From assembly GCA_012744395.1 (NCBI GenBank), contig JAAYCB010000026.1, positions 1 to 52,125 of the forward strand: a DNA stretch of 52,125 bases, given 5' to 3'. How positions within the stretch are numbered: the stretch's first letter is position 1; each line of letters begins with the position of its first letter. Made by a program: the position numbers and the translations under genes. Source of the DNA: Pirellulaceae bacterium. Its GTDB lineage: Bacteria > Planctomycetota > Planctomycetia > Pirellulales > Thermoguttaceae. Shown here piece after piece: positions 44,450 through 52,125 of this stretch. Below the pieces are notes generated by a model. The model saw only the letters and a program-made list of their open reading frames with translations. It was not told where the DNA came from and searched no databases.

Positions 44450-45589
44450 ATGAGTAAACAAACACCAGCCCAACGGGGCTTCTCGATGCCCGCCGAATGG
44501 GAGCCGCACGAAGCGACCTGGCTGAGCTGGCCGCAGAATGCCACGGATTGGCCGGGCAAGATGAGCACCATCGGCTGGGTCTACGGCGAGATCGTCCGCA
44601 AAATCGCCGTCGGAGAAAAGGTCCGCATCCTCGTCGGATCGGCGGCGGTCGAGGCCCGTGCAAGGCGCGTGCTGGAGACCGCCCGAGCCGACATCCGCCA
44701 GGTCGAATTCCTCCACTGCCCGACGGATCGCGGCTGGATGCGCGACTGCGGGCCGATTTTCGTCCGCCGCCAGAGGCGGGGCCGGGTCGAAACGGCGATC
44801 GTCGATTTCCATTTCAACGGCTGGGCCCGCTACGACAATTGGCGCGCGGATGCGGGCGTGCCCGCCTTTGCCGCCGGCTTGACGGGGCAGCGCCTGTTCG
44901 AAGCGCAGTCCGGCGGCCGCCAGTTCATCCTCGAAGGGGGCGGCATCGACGTCAACGGGCGAGGTACGCTGCTGACCACCGAGGAATGCTACCTCGATCC
45001 GCAAGTCCAGGTCCGCAATCCGGGCTTGGCCCGCGAGGACTTTCAAGTCGCCGTCCGCCGCTATCTCGGAATCGAAAATGTCCTTTGGCTGGGCCGCGGG
45101 ATCGCCGGCGACGACACGCACGGGCATGTCGACGACGTCTGCCGCTTCGTGAATCCCACGACCGTCGTTCTGGTTCAGTCGAAGGACCCGAACGACGTTG
45201 ACTACGCGCCGCTCGCCGAGAACTTCGAGCGGCTCGCCGGGATGCGGCTGGAAGACGGCGCGCCGATCGAGATCGTCCCCCTGCCGGCGCCGGAACCGCT
45301 TTTCTGGCGCGATCAGCGCTTGCCCGCCAGCTACGCGAATTTCTACATTGCCAATGCGGCCGTCCTCGTGCCGACGTTCAACGACCCGGCCGACCGCCAG
45401 GCCCTGGGGATCCTGGCCGAGCTGTTTCCCGACCGGACGGTGGTTGGCATCCACGCCGTGGACCTCGTCCTGGGCCTGGGAACGCTCCACTGCCTGACGC
45501 AGCAGCAGCCGGGTCAAAACCAACCTCTCCGTGAACGGAAGAAGTCCCGCTCAACGGGACGCGTTCCCCCCGGACCTTGCCGAGTGTGA
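44450..45589 (+). CDS. aguA: agmatine deiminase
   Basis: 379 residues from M-S-K-Q-T-P-A-Q-R-G-F-S-M-P-A-E-W. The guanidine-deiminase signatures are all present: W-E-P-H-E-A-T-W-L-S-W-P, G-W-M-R-D-C-G-P, G-G-G-I-D-V-N-G, H-G-H-V-D-D, and the catalytic Cys348 in G-L-G-T-L-H-C-L-T-Q-Q-Q-P. It converts agmatine to N-carbamoylputrescine and ammonia, the arginine-decarboxylase route to putrescine. The usual end is close to Q-Q-Q-P; here a basic ~25-residue tail follows, coded across a small hairpin, suggesting loss of the original stop. A carbamoylputrescine amidase was not seen here. Confidence 0.92.
   Translation: MSKQTPAQRGFSMPAEWEPHEATWLSWPQNATDWPGKMSTIGWVYGEIVRKIAVGEKVRILVGSAAVEARARRVLETARADIRQVEFLHCPTDRGWMRDCGPIFVRRQRRGRVETAIVDFHFNGWARYDNWRADAGVPAFAAGLTGQRLFEAQSGGRQFILEGGGIDVNGRGTLLTTEECYLDPQVQVRNPGLAREDFQVAVRRYLGIENVLWLGRGIAGDDTHGHVDDVCRFVNPTTVVLVQSKDPNDVDYAPLAENFERLAGMRLEDGAPIEIVPLPAPEPLFWRDQRLPASYANFYIANAAVLVPTFNDPADRQALGILAELFPDRTVVGIHAVDLVLGLGTLHCLTQQQPGQNQPLRERKKSRSTGRVPPGPCRV
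45544..45560. repeat. small hairpin within the aguA tail
   Basis: GTCCCG-CTCAA-CGGGAC, a perfect 6-bp stem with a 5-base loop, just before the convergent aguA and uxaA-type stops (10 bp apart). It could serve as a bidirectional transcription end or be a short dispersed repeat; there is no T-run. Confidence 0.4.
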
Positions 45590-45598
45590 GCCAACGAT

Positions 45599-46750
45599 CT
45601 ACTTGTAGGTGAGGATGAATTCCTGGTGGCCCAGGGCTTCCGAACGGGTCGGCTGGCCGGCGGAGGTTCTGACGACGCAATCGAAAATCTCCCGGCCGAC
45701 TTCGTCCAGATCGGCGGCGCAATCGAGGATGCGGCCGGCGTTGACGTCCATGTCCGCCCCCATCCGCCGCCAGGTCTCGGGATTGGCGCAGACCTTGATC
45801 ACCGGCGAGATCGCCGAGCCGACGACCGAGCCGCGGCCGGTGGTGAACAGGATCACGTGGGCTCCCGAGGCGATCATTTCGACGATCTCCGCGTTGTCGG
45901 CGATGTTGGGGAAGCCGAAACGGGGCTCGCCGTCGGGCACGACGTCCATCAGGTAGAGACCGCCGCCCGGTGGAACCTCGCCCGGCTGGATCAGCCCGCA
46001 AATCGTCGATCGGCCGCTCTTGGAGTACGCGCCGAGCGATTTTTCTTCGATCGTGGTCAGCCCCCCCTCGGCGTTTCCGGGGGCGAAGCTGCCGTGGCCG
46101 TAGGCGGCGTAGTAGCGGGCCGCCTTCTCGACCGAGGCGATGATCCGCCGCCCGAGCTCCGCGCTTGCCGCCCGGGCCGCCATGAACTTCTCGCAGCCGA
46201 TCAACTCGCCCGTCTCCTCGAAGATCACCGTCGCCCCCTGCTCGAGGAGCAGGTCGCTGGCGCGGCCGACGGCCGGGTTGGCGGTCAGGCCGCTGGTTGC
46301 ATCCGACCCGCCGCAGATCACCCCCACGACCAGCTCGCTCAGATCGATCGGCCCTCGGAGCGCGGCGGCGAGGGATGGGAGCGCGTTTTCGACCCAATTC
46401 CGCCCTTCCGCGATCGCTGCGGTGGTTCCGCCCGAGGCCTGGATCACGACCGTGTGAACCAGGCGTCCCGAGGCCGCGACCGTTTCGGCAAGGCCGCCGC
46501 GGTCGAAACTCTCGCAACCGAGGGAGACGAGCAGGACCGCGCCCACGTTGGGGTGCGTGGTCACCTGCCGCATGATCCGGTCGGCATAGGCGTTGGGAAA
46601 ACATCCGGGAAAACCGATCAGGTGGACCCCGCGCTGCCGGTAGGCGAGCGCGATTTCGCGCGCCACGTGGTGGGCGCATTCAACCAGGTAGGCCACGACG
46701 AGGATGTTGCGAATCCCCTTGCGGCCGCCGGGCCTCGCATAACCGTTCAT
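45599..46750 (-). CDS. uxaA: UxaA family dehydratase, large (catalytic) part
   Basis: 383 residues from M-N-G-Y-A-R-P-G-G-R-K-G-I-R-N, the typical opening of the altronate/galactarate dehydratase C-terminal domain; an earlier ATG adds 15 unrelated residues. Landmarks include G-F-P-G-C-F-P-N, S-L-G-C-E-S, C-G-G-S-D-A-T-S-G-L-T-A-N-P-A, and F-T-T-G-R-G-S-V-V-G near the end. Altronate dehydratase converts D-altronate to 2-keto-3-deoxygluconate. Here the enzyme is split, with the small SAF domain encoded just upstream. The exact hexonate substrate is not certain. Confidence 0.85.
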   Translation of the reverse strand: MNGYARPGGRKGIRNILVVAYLVECAHHVAREIALAYRQRGVHLIGFPGCFPNAYADRIMRQVTTHPNVGAVLLVSLGCESFDRGGLAETVAASGRLVHTVVIQASGGTTAAIAEGRNWVENALPSLAAALRGPIDLSELVVGVICGGSDATSGLTANPAVGRASDLLLEQGATVIFEETGELIGCEKFMAARAASAELGRRIIASVEKAARYYAAYGHGSFAPGNAEGGLTTIEEKSLGAYSKSGRSTICGLIQPGEVPPGGGLYLMDVVPDGEPRFGFPNIADNAEIVEMIASGAHVILFTTGRGSVVGSAISPVIKVCANPETWRRMGADMDVNAGRILDCAADLDEVGREIFDCVVRTSAGQPTRSEALGHQEFILTYK

Positions 46751-46866
46751 CGTCGATCGACTCCGATCGCTCAAGGCGTTGGGCTTGGCGGGCAAATCCA
46801 GCGGATCGGCTGTCTCCGGGGCTCGGCGGTTCGTCTCCCGCGTTTCTCCAAGACGCAGGTCTCCCG

Positions 46867-47181
46867 TCAGTCGAGGTGGTGTCCGCCGCTTTGCCGCGTG
46901 TAGGTGGGCAGGTAGTCGCTTTTCAGGTTGTGGGTGTGAACGTAGTCGCCGGGTTGGATCGCCCGGGTAGCCGATCCGATCGGCGCTCCATACTTGACGA
47001 CCTTCGCGCCCGCGGCGATCGGCCGGACCGCGATCTTGTGGCCGGTCGGTATTTCCGCCGCCACCGGGTATTCCACGCCGGCAATTCGGATCGACTCGCC
47101 AGGCGGGACGGCCGAGCGAACGGCACAGACATTGTCTTCTTCGGCAAGCCGCAGCAACCGCGGATCATCGGGGTTGGTCAT
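46867..47181 (-). CDS. uxaA: UxaA family dehydratase, small SAF-domain part
   Basis: 104 residues; the ATG has GAGG upstream. The SAF-type domain shows D-N-V-C-A-V, I-P-T-G-H-K-I-A-V-R-P-I and the closing H-T-H-N-L-K-S-D. This is the N-terminal domain of altronate dehydratase, encoded as its own gene in many bacteria. It lies 116 bp before the large part on the same strand, so the two should form one enzyme. Confidence 0.87.
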   Translation of the reverse strand: MTNPDDPRLLRLAEEDNVCAVRSAVPPGESIRIAGVEYPVAAEIPTGHKIAVRPIAAGAKVVKYGAPIGSATRAIQPGDYVHTHNLKSDYLPTYTRQSGGHHLD

Positions 47182-47207
47182 GCGCGAACCTCAACGAGTT
47201 GGATAGT

Positions 47208-47241
47208 CATCAGCGATCAGCCATCAGCGATCAGTCATCAG
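47208..47241. repeat. 14-bp imperfect tandem repeat, about 2.4 copies
   Basis: Two copies of CATCAGCGATCAG separated by one base (C, then T), followed by a third partial CATCAG, in the gap between the zincin and the SAF-domain gene. Short repeats of this look are common between planctomycete genes. Confidence 0.65.
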
Positions 47242-47292
47242 TCTGTGACCTGTAACCAAAAGAAAACGGAACCCTGAACCCCGCACCCTTCC

Positions 47293-47685
47293 CTAATACC
47301 CCATCGCATCCAGTTCTTCTTCATCCAGGCCATGGTGGTGGGCCAGCTCATGCAGAACGGTGACGCGGATTTCTTCAAAAAGACTATCGTAGCCGACGCG
47401 GCCGAAATCGTCTCTGGCAGCGGCCAGGATTCCTTCGCGGTAGATCGTCACCACGTTGGGCAACTGACCCGAGTGGAGGACGCTGTGCTCGGTCAACGGG
47501 ATGCCCGTGAACAGCCCGCAGAGCTCGTCGCGCCGCGAGACGCCGGTCGACTTGATCACCTCGGCCGACGGGTAGTCTTCCACGTGGAGCGGCACCTGGT
47601 CGATCAGCTCGTGAATCCTGGGCGGCAACTCCGCGAGCACGTCTTCCAGCACGGCGTCGAAACGGGCGCGGATCGACTTCTTCAA
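47293..47685 (-). CDS. minimal zincin-type metallopeptidase
   Basis: 130 residues from a TTG with GAGGGG seven bases upstream; the frame stays open upstream inside the neighbouring gene, but nothing there looks conserved. The zinc motif H-E-L-A-H is at residues 112-116, in T-V-L-H-E-L-A-H-H-H-G-L with a following acidic run. This matches the 'possible zincin' family (PF06262-type), small cytoplasmic proteins with the fold of a metalloprotease but unproven activity. It starts about 20 bp after the stop of the 883-residue secreted protein. Confidence 0.85.
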   Translation of the reverse strand: MKKSIRARFDAVLEDVLAELPPRIHELIDQVPLHVEDYPSAEVIKSTGVSRRDELCGLFTGIPLTEHSVLHSGQLPNVVTIYREGILAAARDDFGRVGYDSLFEEIRVTVLHELAHHHGLDEEELDAMGY

Positions 47686-47705
47686 ATCGCGTTCCCCTCG
47701 CTTGA

Positions 47706-50357
47706 CTATGGCGACTGCATGATCACTTCCGCGTGAACCGACAGCGCATCGGGCATCACGTGCAGGCGGGCCATCAGCCCGCGGAACCAATTCAGCGGCG
47801 GGGCGAGGAACGCGTCTGCTTCCGCGCCCGGCCCGCGCGCCGGCGGCGCTGCGGCCAGCGCGGTCGACGTCCAGAAGCCGACGCCGTCCGGCCGGCGGCT
47901 GATGGCATACTCGCCGCCGAGCGGACAGACGAGCTTCGCGTCGAGCAGCCCCTCGGCCGTCTCGCGGCACTCCTCCAGCGGCACCCCAAGCTGCTGCTCG
48001 AGCGCGTGGATCAGACGGAGGTTCCCGCGGCTGGTCTCCGCGGTCCGCCCGTGGAGGTAATTGTTCAGTGCGGGGGTCACGCTGGCCACGGAGACATCGT
48101 CGACCTGGAGGCGAATCTGGGCGGGCTCGGAGGCTTCCTGGAACCTGAGCCGCGGCAGGACGGCCGCAAGAATCTCGCGCTGGAAGGAAAACAGCGTGAA
48201 CTCGCCGGCCTGCAAACGCCATCCGCCAAGACGGCTCTTGGAGAACCCGGCCGGATCGGACGGTGGAAATCCCAGGTTCAGCAGCCGCAGCGGACCCAAG
48301 GGGCCCTCCGACCCGAGATAGCCGACCAGCAACTGGGGGAAGAAGTTCCCCGGCAGCAGCGATAAGATGCCTTCGGGGATCGGAGAACCGACGTCCTGCA
48401 GCCCGCCGAAGATGCGCGATTCCGCCAGAATCGCCTCGAAGCTGGCGAAATTGCCGGCGACCGGCTCGAGCCGGAGGGTGTCGGCCGGTCCCAGTTTTTC
48501 CTGCAATCGTGTGAAATTCTCTCTGGAGAACGGCGTCATCCTGGCGTCGACCACGACCCGCTCGCGATTCTTCCCCTCGGCCGCCCGCTTGACGGCGACG
48601 ATCACCGGGTCGAGATTGCCCCAGTGGCGCCGGTAGTAATCGACAAACGCCGCGTAGGCCCGGGCTTCCGACGCCGTGACGCGCTCGATCGCCACGTCGG
48701 CGATCGGCAGGAAAGCCCCGCGCCGCCCGCGGAGAGAATCGACGACCAACTCCTCGCCGACGACCGCCTGGCTGCCGTCGGGCCGGACCCCAAACTCCGG
48801 CGGAAGATGGCCGTACTCCTTCAAGGCCTCGATCGAATCGCAGGGATGGCCCGCCGCGCGAGCGGCCAACCGCGCCAGCACCGCCAGTTCAATATCGGCC
48901 AACGCTTCCAACCGTCGAGCGGTCTCGATCCGGTAGGCCGGACTGACCAGGTTGTTGAGAAACCGCTCCGACATGTAGACGAACACCGTGTCGTCGCGAT
49001 CCGTGGGCATCAACCCCCGCGCATGGCGGAAGCCGGCGCCGGACCCCAGCGCGGTTTCCGGCGCGGCCGCCGTTTCCAGAAACCGTTCCGCAAGCCGCCG
49101 CGAGCGGGTGACGAAATGGAAATCGCCCGAGGTGACATAGAACGAACGAACGCGGCCATCGGGCGAAGACAGGCAGGAGACCTGGCGGCCGCCAATCGCG
49201 ACCGTCGTCTCCGTCACGTCGCTTTCGGCCTTCAGCCGTTCCGCCCGCTGGCGGTTGAAATCTGCGCCGAGCAGCAGATTGTTGTTGGCCTGAAACAGCA
49301 GGCCGTAGGCCCCGCCGTCAGCAAAGTAGGCGTCGGTTCCGATGATCGCCACGTCTTGAATCACCGTGGCGCCGAAGAGCCGCGACAGGGCCGTCTGCTG
49401 GAGGACCAGCCCCTGCTCCATGCGGGCGCTCATCCCGTAATCGAGGCCGCGAAGCGACAGCAGGTTCCGCGCATCGCCGTTCCACTTCTTCAGCGTGTCC
49501 TGAAGCCACAAAAAATTGTTGAAACTGCCGAAACGGATATAAAGGCATTCCGCCGGCACGTGCATCGCCATCGGTTCGATCACCGTCTCGCCGGGCACAT
49601 CCGGCGGCGGGGCAGGGGCCGCGGCGATTGCCTCGGGCAGCGGCTGGTCGGCCGGCTCGGCCAGCGCCGGGTTGCCGAGAATCCGCCGCCTCTCGAATTC
49701 GATCTTGACCTGCTCGGTTGCCAGCGAGAGGCCGACTTGCTCCTGAAAATCCCGCTTCCAGGGCGGAGACGGCTGCTCGGCGGGCAGCGGCAGCCCCAGC
49801 CGCCGCGCAAGCGTCGCTTCCAGGTAGTTCTGCACAATCGGCGGATAGTCGTCCTTCTGCTTCAGCAACCCGGGCCGGTCGGCGAAGTGTTGCCACCACT
49901 GCTGCAAAAGACGGCGCCAGCCGCGGGGGTTGGGCCGCGGGCGGACGACCACCCGCTCGATCCGCGTCGACTGGATTGCCAGGTCGAGCGGCTCATTGCC
50001 CTCGAAGAGAAAGTAGACGACCGCCGTCGGAGGCTGATCGAGGACTTCCCCAAACAGTTGCACGAGCGGGCGGCGCGAGCTCTTCAGCGTGTTCGTGACG
50101 ATCTCGGGCATCTCGCGATGCTGGATCGCCGGGTAAAAAACGCGGCCATTCCGTTCGCGGACCAGCAGCCCGTCGATTCCCAGCACGGGAGAATACTCCC
50201 CCTCGGGGAGACGGATTTCGATCCGCCCAACCCCCAACGGTGCGCCCAGGATCGCCTCTGCCCGGTATTGGGCAGCGGCGGCTCCGCCAATCATCGTGAA
50301 AATCAACAGCCCGGCGGCCATCCGCGCCGGACGCGTGGCCCATCCTGCTCCGTTCAT
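47706..50357 (-). CDS. large secreted protein of unknown function
   Basis: 883 residues from an ATG with AGGAGG eleven bases upstream, opening a signal peptide (cleavage near residue 30, G-G-A-A-A-A). The frame extends 27 codons further 5' but that part is hydrophilic. I do not recognise a family. The first ~170 residues look like a beta-rich domain (R-I-E-I-R-L-P-E-G-E-Y-S-P-V). A Pro/Ala-rich linker near residue 250 leads to a long mixed alpha/beta part with repeated phrases such as R-F-L-N-N-L-V-S-P-A-Y-R. Sequence elements recall planctomycete-only proteins with several hundred such residues. It is followed closely by the minimal zincin. Confidence 0.75.
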   Translation of the reverse strand: MNGAGWATRPARMAAGLLIFTMIGGAAAAQYRAEAILGAPLGVGRIEIRLPEGEYSPVLGIDGLLVRERNGRVFYPAIQHREMPEIVTNTLKSSRRPLVQLFGEVLDQPPTAVVYFLFEGNEPLDLAIQSTRIERVVVRPRPNPRGWRRLLQQWWQHFADRPGLLKQKDDYPPIVQNYLEATLARRLGLPLPAEQPSPPWKRDFQEQVGLSLATEQVKIEFERRRILGNPALAEPADQPLPEAIAAAPAPPPDVPGETVIEPMAMHVPAECLYIRFGSFNNFLWLQDTLKKWNGDARNLLSLRGLDYGMSARMEQGLVLQQTALSRLFGATVIQDVAIIGTDAYFADGGAYGLLFQANNNLLLGADFNRQRAERLKAESDVTETTVAIGGRQVSCLSSPDGRVRSFYVTSGDFHFVTRSRRLAERFLETAAAPETALGSGAGFRHARGLMPTDRDDTVFVYMSERFLNNLVSPAYRIETARRLEALADIELAVLARLAARAAGHPCDSIEALKEYGHLPPEFGVRPDGSQAVVGEELVVDSLRGRRGAFLPIADVAIERVTASEARAYAAFVDYYRRHWGNLDPVIVAVKRAAEGKNRERVVVDARMTPFSRENFTRLQEKLGPADTLRLEPVAGNFASFEAILAESRIFGGLQDVGSPIPEGILSLLPGNFFPQLLVGYLGSEGPLGPLRLLNLGFPPSDPAGFSKSRLGGWRLQAGEFTLFSFQREILAAVLPRLRFQEASEPAQIRLQVDDVSVASVTPALNNYLHGRTAETSRGNLRLIHALEQQLGVPLEECRETAEGLLDAKLVCPLGGEYAISRRPDGVGFWTSTALAAAPPARGPGAEADAFLAPPLNWFRGLMARLHVMPDALSVHAEVIMQSP

Positions 50358-50615
50358 CAGCCAATCTTCCTCCTGGTTTTCCGTGCGCACCCGTACTTGC
50401 CGGGCAATCTCGGGCAAGGTTCGAAACCCAAGGTTCAAGCCCCAAGCTCCGCCAGATTGGTGCGCCCGGCGAGCGGCCCAGCCGCGCCCATTTGGCTAGT
50501 GGAGATTGAGCCGTGAACCTTGCCCAGTTCCTCAGACCCGCTGCATTCTAGGCGAGTCTGCAAGTACCCTGCCGGGTGGGTGGCGAGCACGGGCGGCCGA
50601 ACGCGCGGGGGCGGA

Positions 50616-51197
50616 CTAGGCCGCGCCGGCGGGTTCGACGGCCGTCTTCTTCGTGGGAACGAGTTTCTGACAGGGGTATCTTTCGAGGCTGAGATCAACC
50701 CCGCGGACGCGGAGCGAATGGGCGATGGCCAATTGGAGCTCTCGTGGGACCTTTTCGAGCGCGGCTTGGAGTGCGGCGACCGATTCTTCGCCCGGCATCC
50801 GCTCCAGGCAGCACCGGGCGTCCTCGCGCAACTGCTCGTCCTGGAGAAACGCGGCGACGGGCGCAGCGGCGGACTTGCCGCACCCGAGTTCCGAAATCAT
50901 CCAGAGGATATCCCGCCGAACGCTGGCGGGACGGTTGCCCTTGAGAAGCTCCAGCAGCTCGTTGATGACCGCCGGCCTGGAGTCCTCGGCGCCCGGCGCG
51001 CCGGCCGTGTGTACGATCTGCCACATCGCGCGGCGGGCCGCCCGGGCGATCTCCAATTCCGCTTCGGCCGCCAGAATCGCCAAGGGAATCAGCGCCGGCG
51101 GGCCGATCGAACCGGCATGTTGCCAGGCGTCCGTTCGGATCAGCGGATCGTCGCTCTGAATCTTCTCAAGCAGCAGGGCAAGGGTGAACGGTTCCAT
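50616..51197 (-). CDS. HEAT-repeat-like protein
   Basis: 193 residues from M-E-P-F-T-L-A-L-L-L-E-K-I with GAGGAT upstream. It consists of short paired helices with the HEAT pattern of buried Leu/Ala and a proline-aspartate turn (D-D-P-L-I-R-T-D-A-W, A-S-V-R-R-D-I-L-W-M-I, L-R-E-D-A-R-C-C-L-E). Such proteins are usually binding scaffolds. The tail ends in Lys/Ala-rich residues. No catalytic motif and no signal peptide were seen. Partner unknown. Confidence 0.7.
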   Translation of the reverse strand: MEPFTLALLLEKIQSDDPLIRTDAWQHAGSIGPPALIPLAILAAEAELEIARAARRAMWQIVHTAGAPGAEDSRPAVINELLELLKGNRPASVRRDILWMISELGCGKSAAAPVAAFLQDEQLREDARCCLERMPGEESVAALQAALEKVPRELQLAIAHSLRVRGVDLSLERYPCQKLVPTKKTAVEPAGAA

Positions 51198-51281
51198 ATC
51201 ATGATCCTCGAATCGAAAAACGAGTGTCTGGGTTTGTGCCACTGGCGATCAGCAGGTCAGCCGCCTCTCGCAGAGGCCGGC

Positions 51282-52125
51282 CTACAGGTGGTAGGGATGC
51301 CGCTGGGGACGGCTCATCAGGCGCCGGGCCTGCTCATCGCCGACGATTTCCCGCTTGCCCTCGTCCCACTGGAGCGGGCGGCCGAGCCGGAACGAGAGAT
51401 TGGCGAGAATGCAGAGATTCGCCACGCCCGCCCCGTACTCGATATCCATGATGCACTTCTTGCCGGTGCGGATGCCGACGAACCAGTCTTGCATGTGGCC
51501 GGGACTCTTGTAGACGTCCACGGCGCCGGCCGGCGGCTGCCAGTGGCGAACCTTGCGCTCCGCCCAGGTCCCGCCGTCGCCGCCCCAGTGCATGCAGGTG
51601 CCGTTCTCGCCGTGGTAGACGGCGCCGTAACCCGGCCGGCTGATCTTCGACACCCCCTCCTCGGCCAGGTCCGCGGCGGTCCGCTCCTCGGCGGGAAACC
51701 GCTTGGAAATCTCTTCCATCGGCATCTGGGTCCACGTCATCACCCAGTCGGGGTCGGTGAAGGTATACTTCACGTCCATCAACACGGCGCTGTCCCAGAG
51801 CCCCATCTCGGGCGAGGTACCGGTTGCCTCGACGGTCACGGGCCCCTGCTTGTCGGCCCCCATCCAGTACTTGGCGCAGCTCATCACGTGGGCGCCGCGG
51901 TCGCGAATCTGGCCGCCGCCCGATTCCAGCAGCCAGCGAAACACCCCGGGCAGGTGCCGTGCGTTGTACGGCCGCCACCGCAGCGGGCCGAGCCAGAGGT
52001 CCCAGTCCAACTCCGCCGGCGGCTCGCTGTCGGCCGTCTTCGACGTGTCGACCGGGCTGGGATAATGAAAGCATTCGACGTGGCGCACCTTGCCGATCAC
52101 GCCGTTGGCCAGGTAGCGGTGCATC
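51282..52125 (-). CDS. Gfo/Idh/MocA family oxidoreductase, C-terminal part
   Basis: The frame is open to the window edge, so the NAD-binding Rossmann domain lies outside; an ATG at 52124 is probably internal. The visible ~280 residues match the C-terminal beta-sheet domain of the planctomycete Gfo/Idh/MocA type: G-K-V-R-H-V-E-C-F-H near the start, D-W-D-L-W-L-G-P, W-L-L-E-S-G-G-G-Q-I-R-D-R-G-A-H, and the end W-D-E-G-K-R-E-I-V-G-D-E-Q-A. The family oxidises or reduces sugar-type substrates. In planctomycetes it is strongly expanded, often exported by Tat, but the leader is not visible here. Confidence 0.85.
   Translation of the reverse strand, partial: MHRYLANGVIGKVRHVECFHYPSPVDTSKTADSEPPAELDWDLWLGPLRWRPYNARHLPGVFRWLLESGGGQIRDRGAHVMSCAKYWMGADKQGPVTVEATGTSPEMGLWDSAVLMDVKYTFTDPDWVMTWTQMPMEEISKRFPAEERTAADLAEEGVSKISRPGYGAVYHGENGTCMHWGGDGGTWAERKVRHWQPPAGAVDVYKSPGHMQDWFVGIRTGKKCIMDIEYGAGVANLCILANLSFRLGRPLQWDEGKREIVGDEQARRLMSRPQRHPYHL

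Noticed and set aside
47208..47241. CRISPR-like repeats
   Set aside because: Units are only ~13-14 bp with a single-base spacer, and there are fewer than three copies.

Overview
The window reads as a chromosomal stretch of a GC-rich planctomycete, probably Pirellulales-like. This is inferred from gene content: a run of secreted formylglycine sulfatases, a fragment of an ISAzo13-type ('Rhodopirellula') transposase, a YidC carrying a PDZ domain, a bacterial deoxyhypusine-synthase-like enzyme, a Gfo/Idh/MocA oxidoreductase, an acetylxylan-esterase-type hydrolase and several large secreted proteins without known function. No rRNA, tRNA or CRISPR array was seen.

Region 1 (1-14.0 kb, all + strand) is a carbohydrate-degradation block. 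It holds the 3' end of a DUF4058 gene, a secreted two-domain esterase, a Tat-exported oligogalacturonate-lyase-like beta-propeller, and six consecutive secreted sulfatases from different subfamilies. Between the third and fourth sulfatase lies a 77-codon gene that looks like a sulfatase with its catalytic core deleted. The second sulfatase lacks the arginine of the C-x-P-x-R maturation motif.

Region 2 (14.0-26.7 kb) is housekeeping. On the - strand, in transcription order, are tsaB, an SRP RNA gene of about 100 nt, dnaX, ybaB, recR, rpoN and a mannose-1-phosphate guanylyltransferase gene. On the + strand are a metallophosphoesterase with a plausible sigma-70 promoter, yidC and mnmE.

Region 3 (27.0-34.8 kb) is an accessory island in decay. 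After an unknown secreted protein come, on the - strand, the ruins of a type I restriction-modification locus. hsdM is reduced to its last ~25 codons fused to an ISAzo13-type transposase fragment. hsdS is interrupted by a CAG-to-TAG stop. A DUF4268 nuclease-like gene is intact. Then follow a duplicated, frameshifted hsdR 5' fragment, a truncated HIRAN-like reading frame, and an hsdR that is frameshifted, 3'-truncated and has Arg in place of the Walker A Lys. Beyond the transposase fragment lies a 5'-truncated, frameshifted radical-SAM (spore-photoproduct-lyase-like) gene.

Region 4 (35.0-52.1 kb) returns to sugar and small-molecule metabolism. It holds a GH5 glycoside hydrolase, a LmbE-like deacetylase, a zinc alcohol dehydrogenase, a DegT aminotransferase, a KdgK-like kinase and a ceramidase-superfamily protein. 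A deoxyhypusine-synthase-like enzyme is divergent from agmatine deiminase, which suggests polyamine metabolism. Further on are an altronate-dehydratase-type enzyme split into two genes, a minimal zincin, an 883-residue secreted protein, a HEAT-repeat protein and the 3' part of an oxidoreductase. The oligogalacturonate-lyase-like protein, UxaA pair and KdgK-like kinase would fit uronic-acid use, although UxaB/UxaC-type steps were not seen here.
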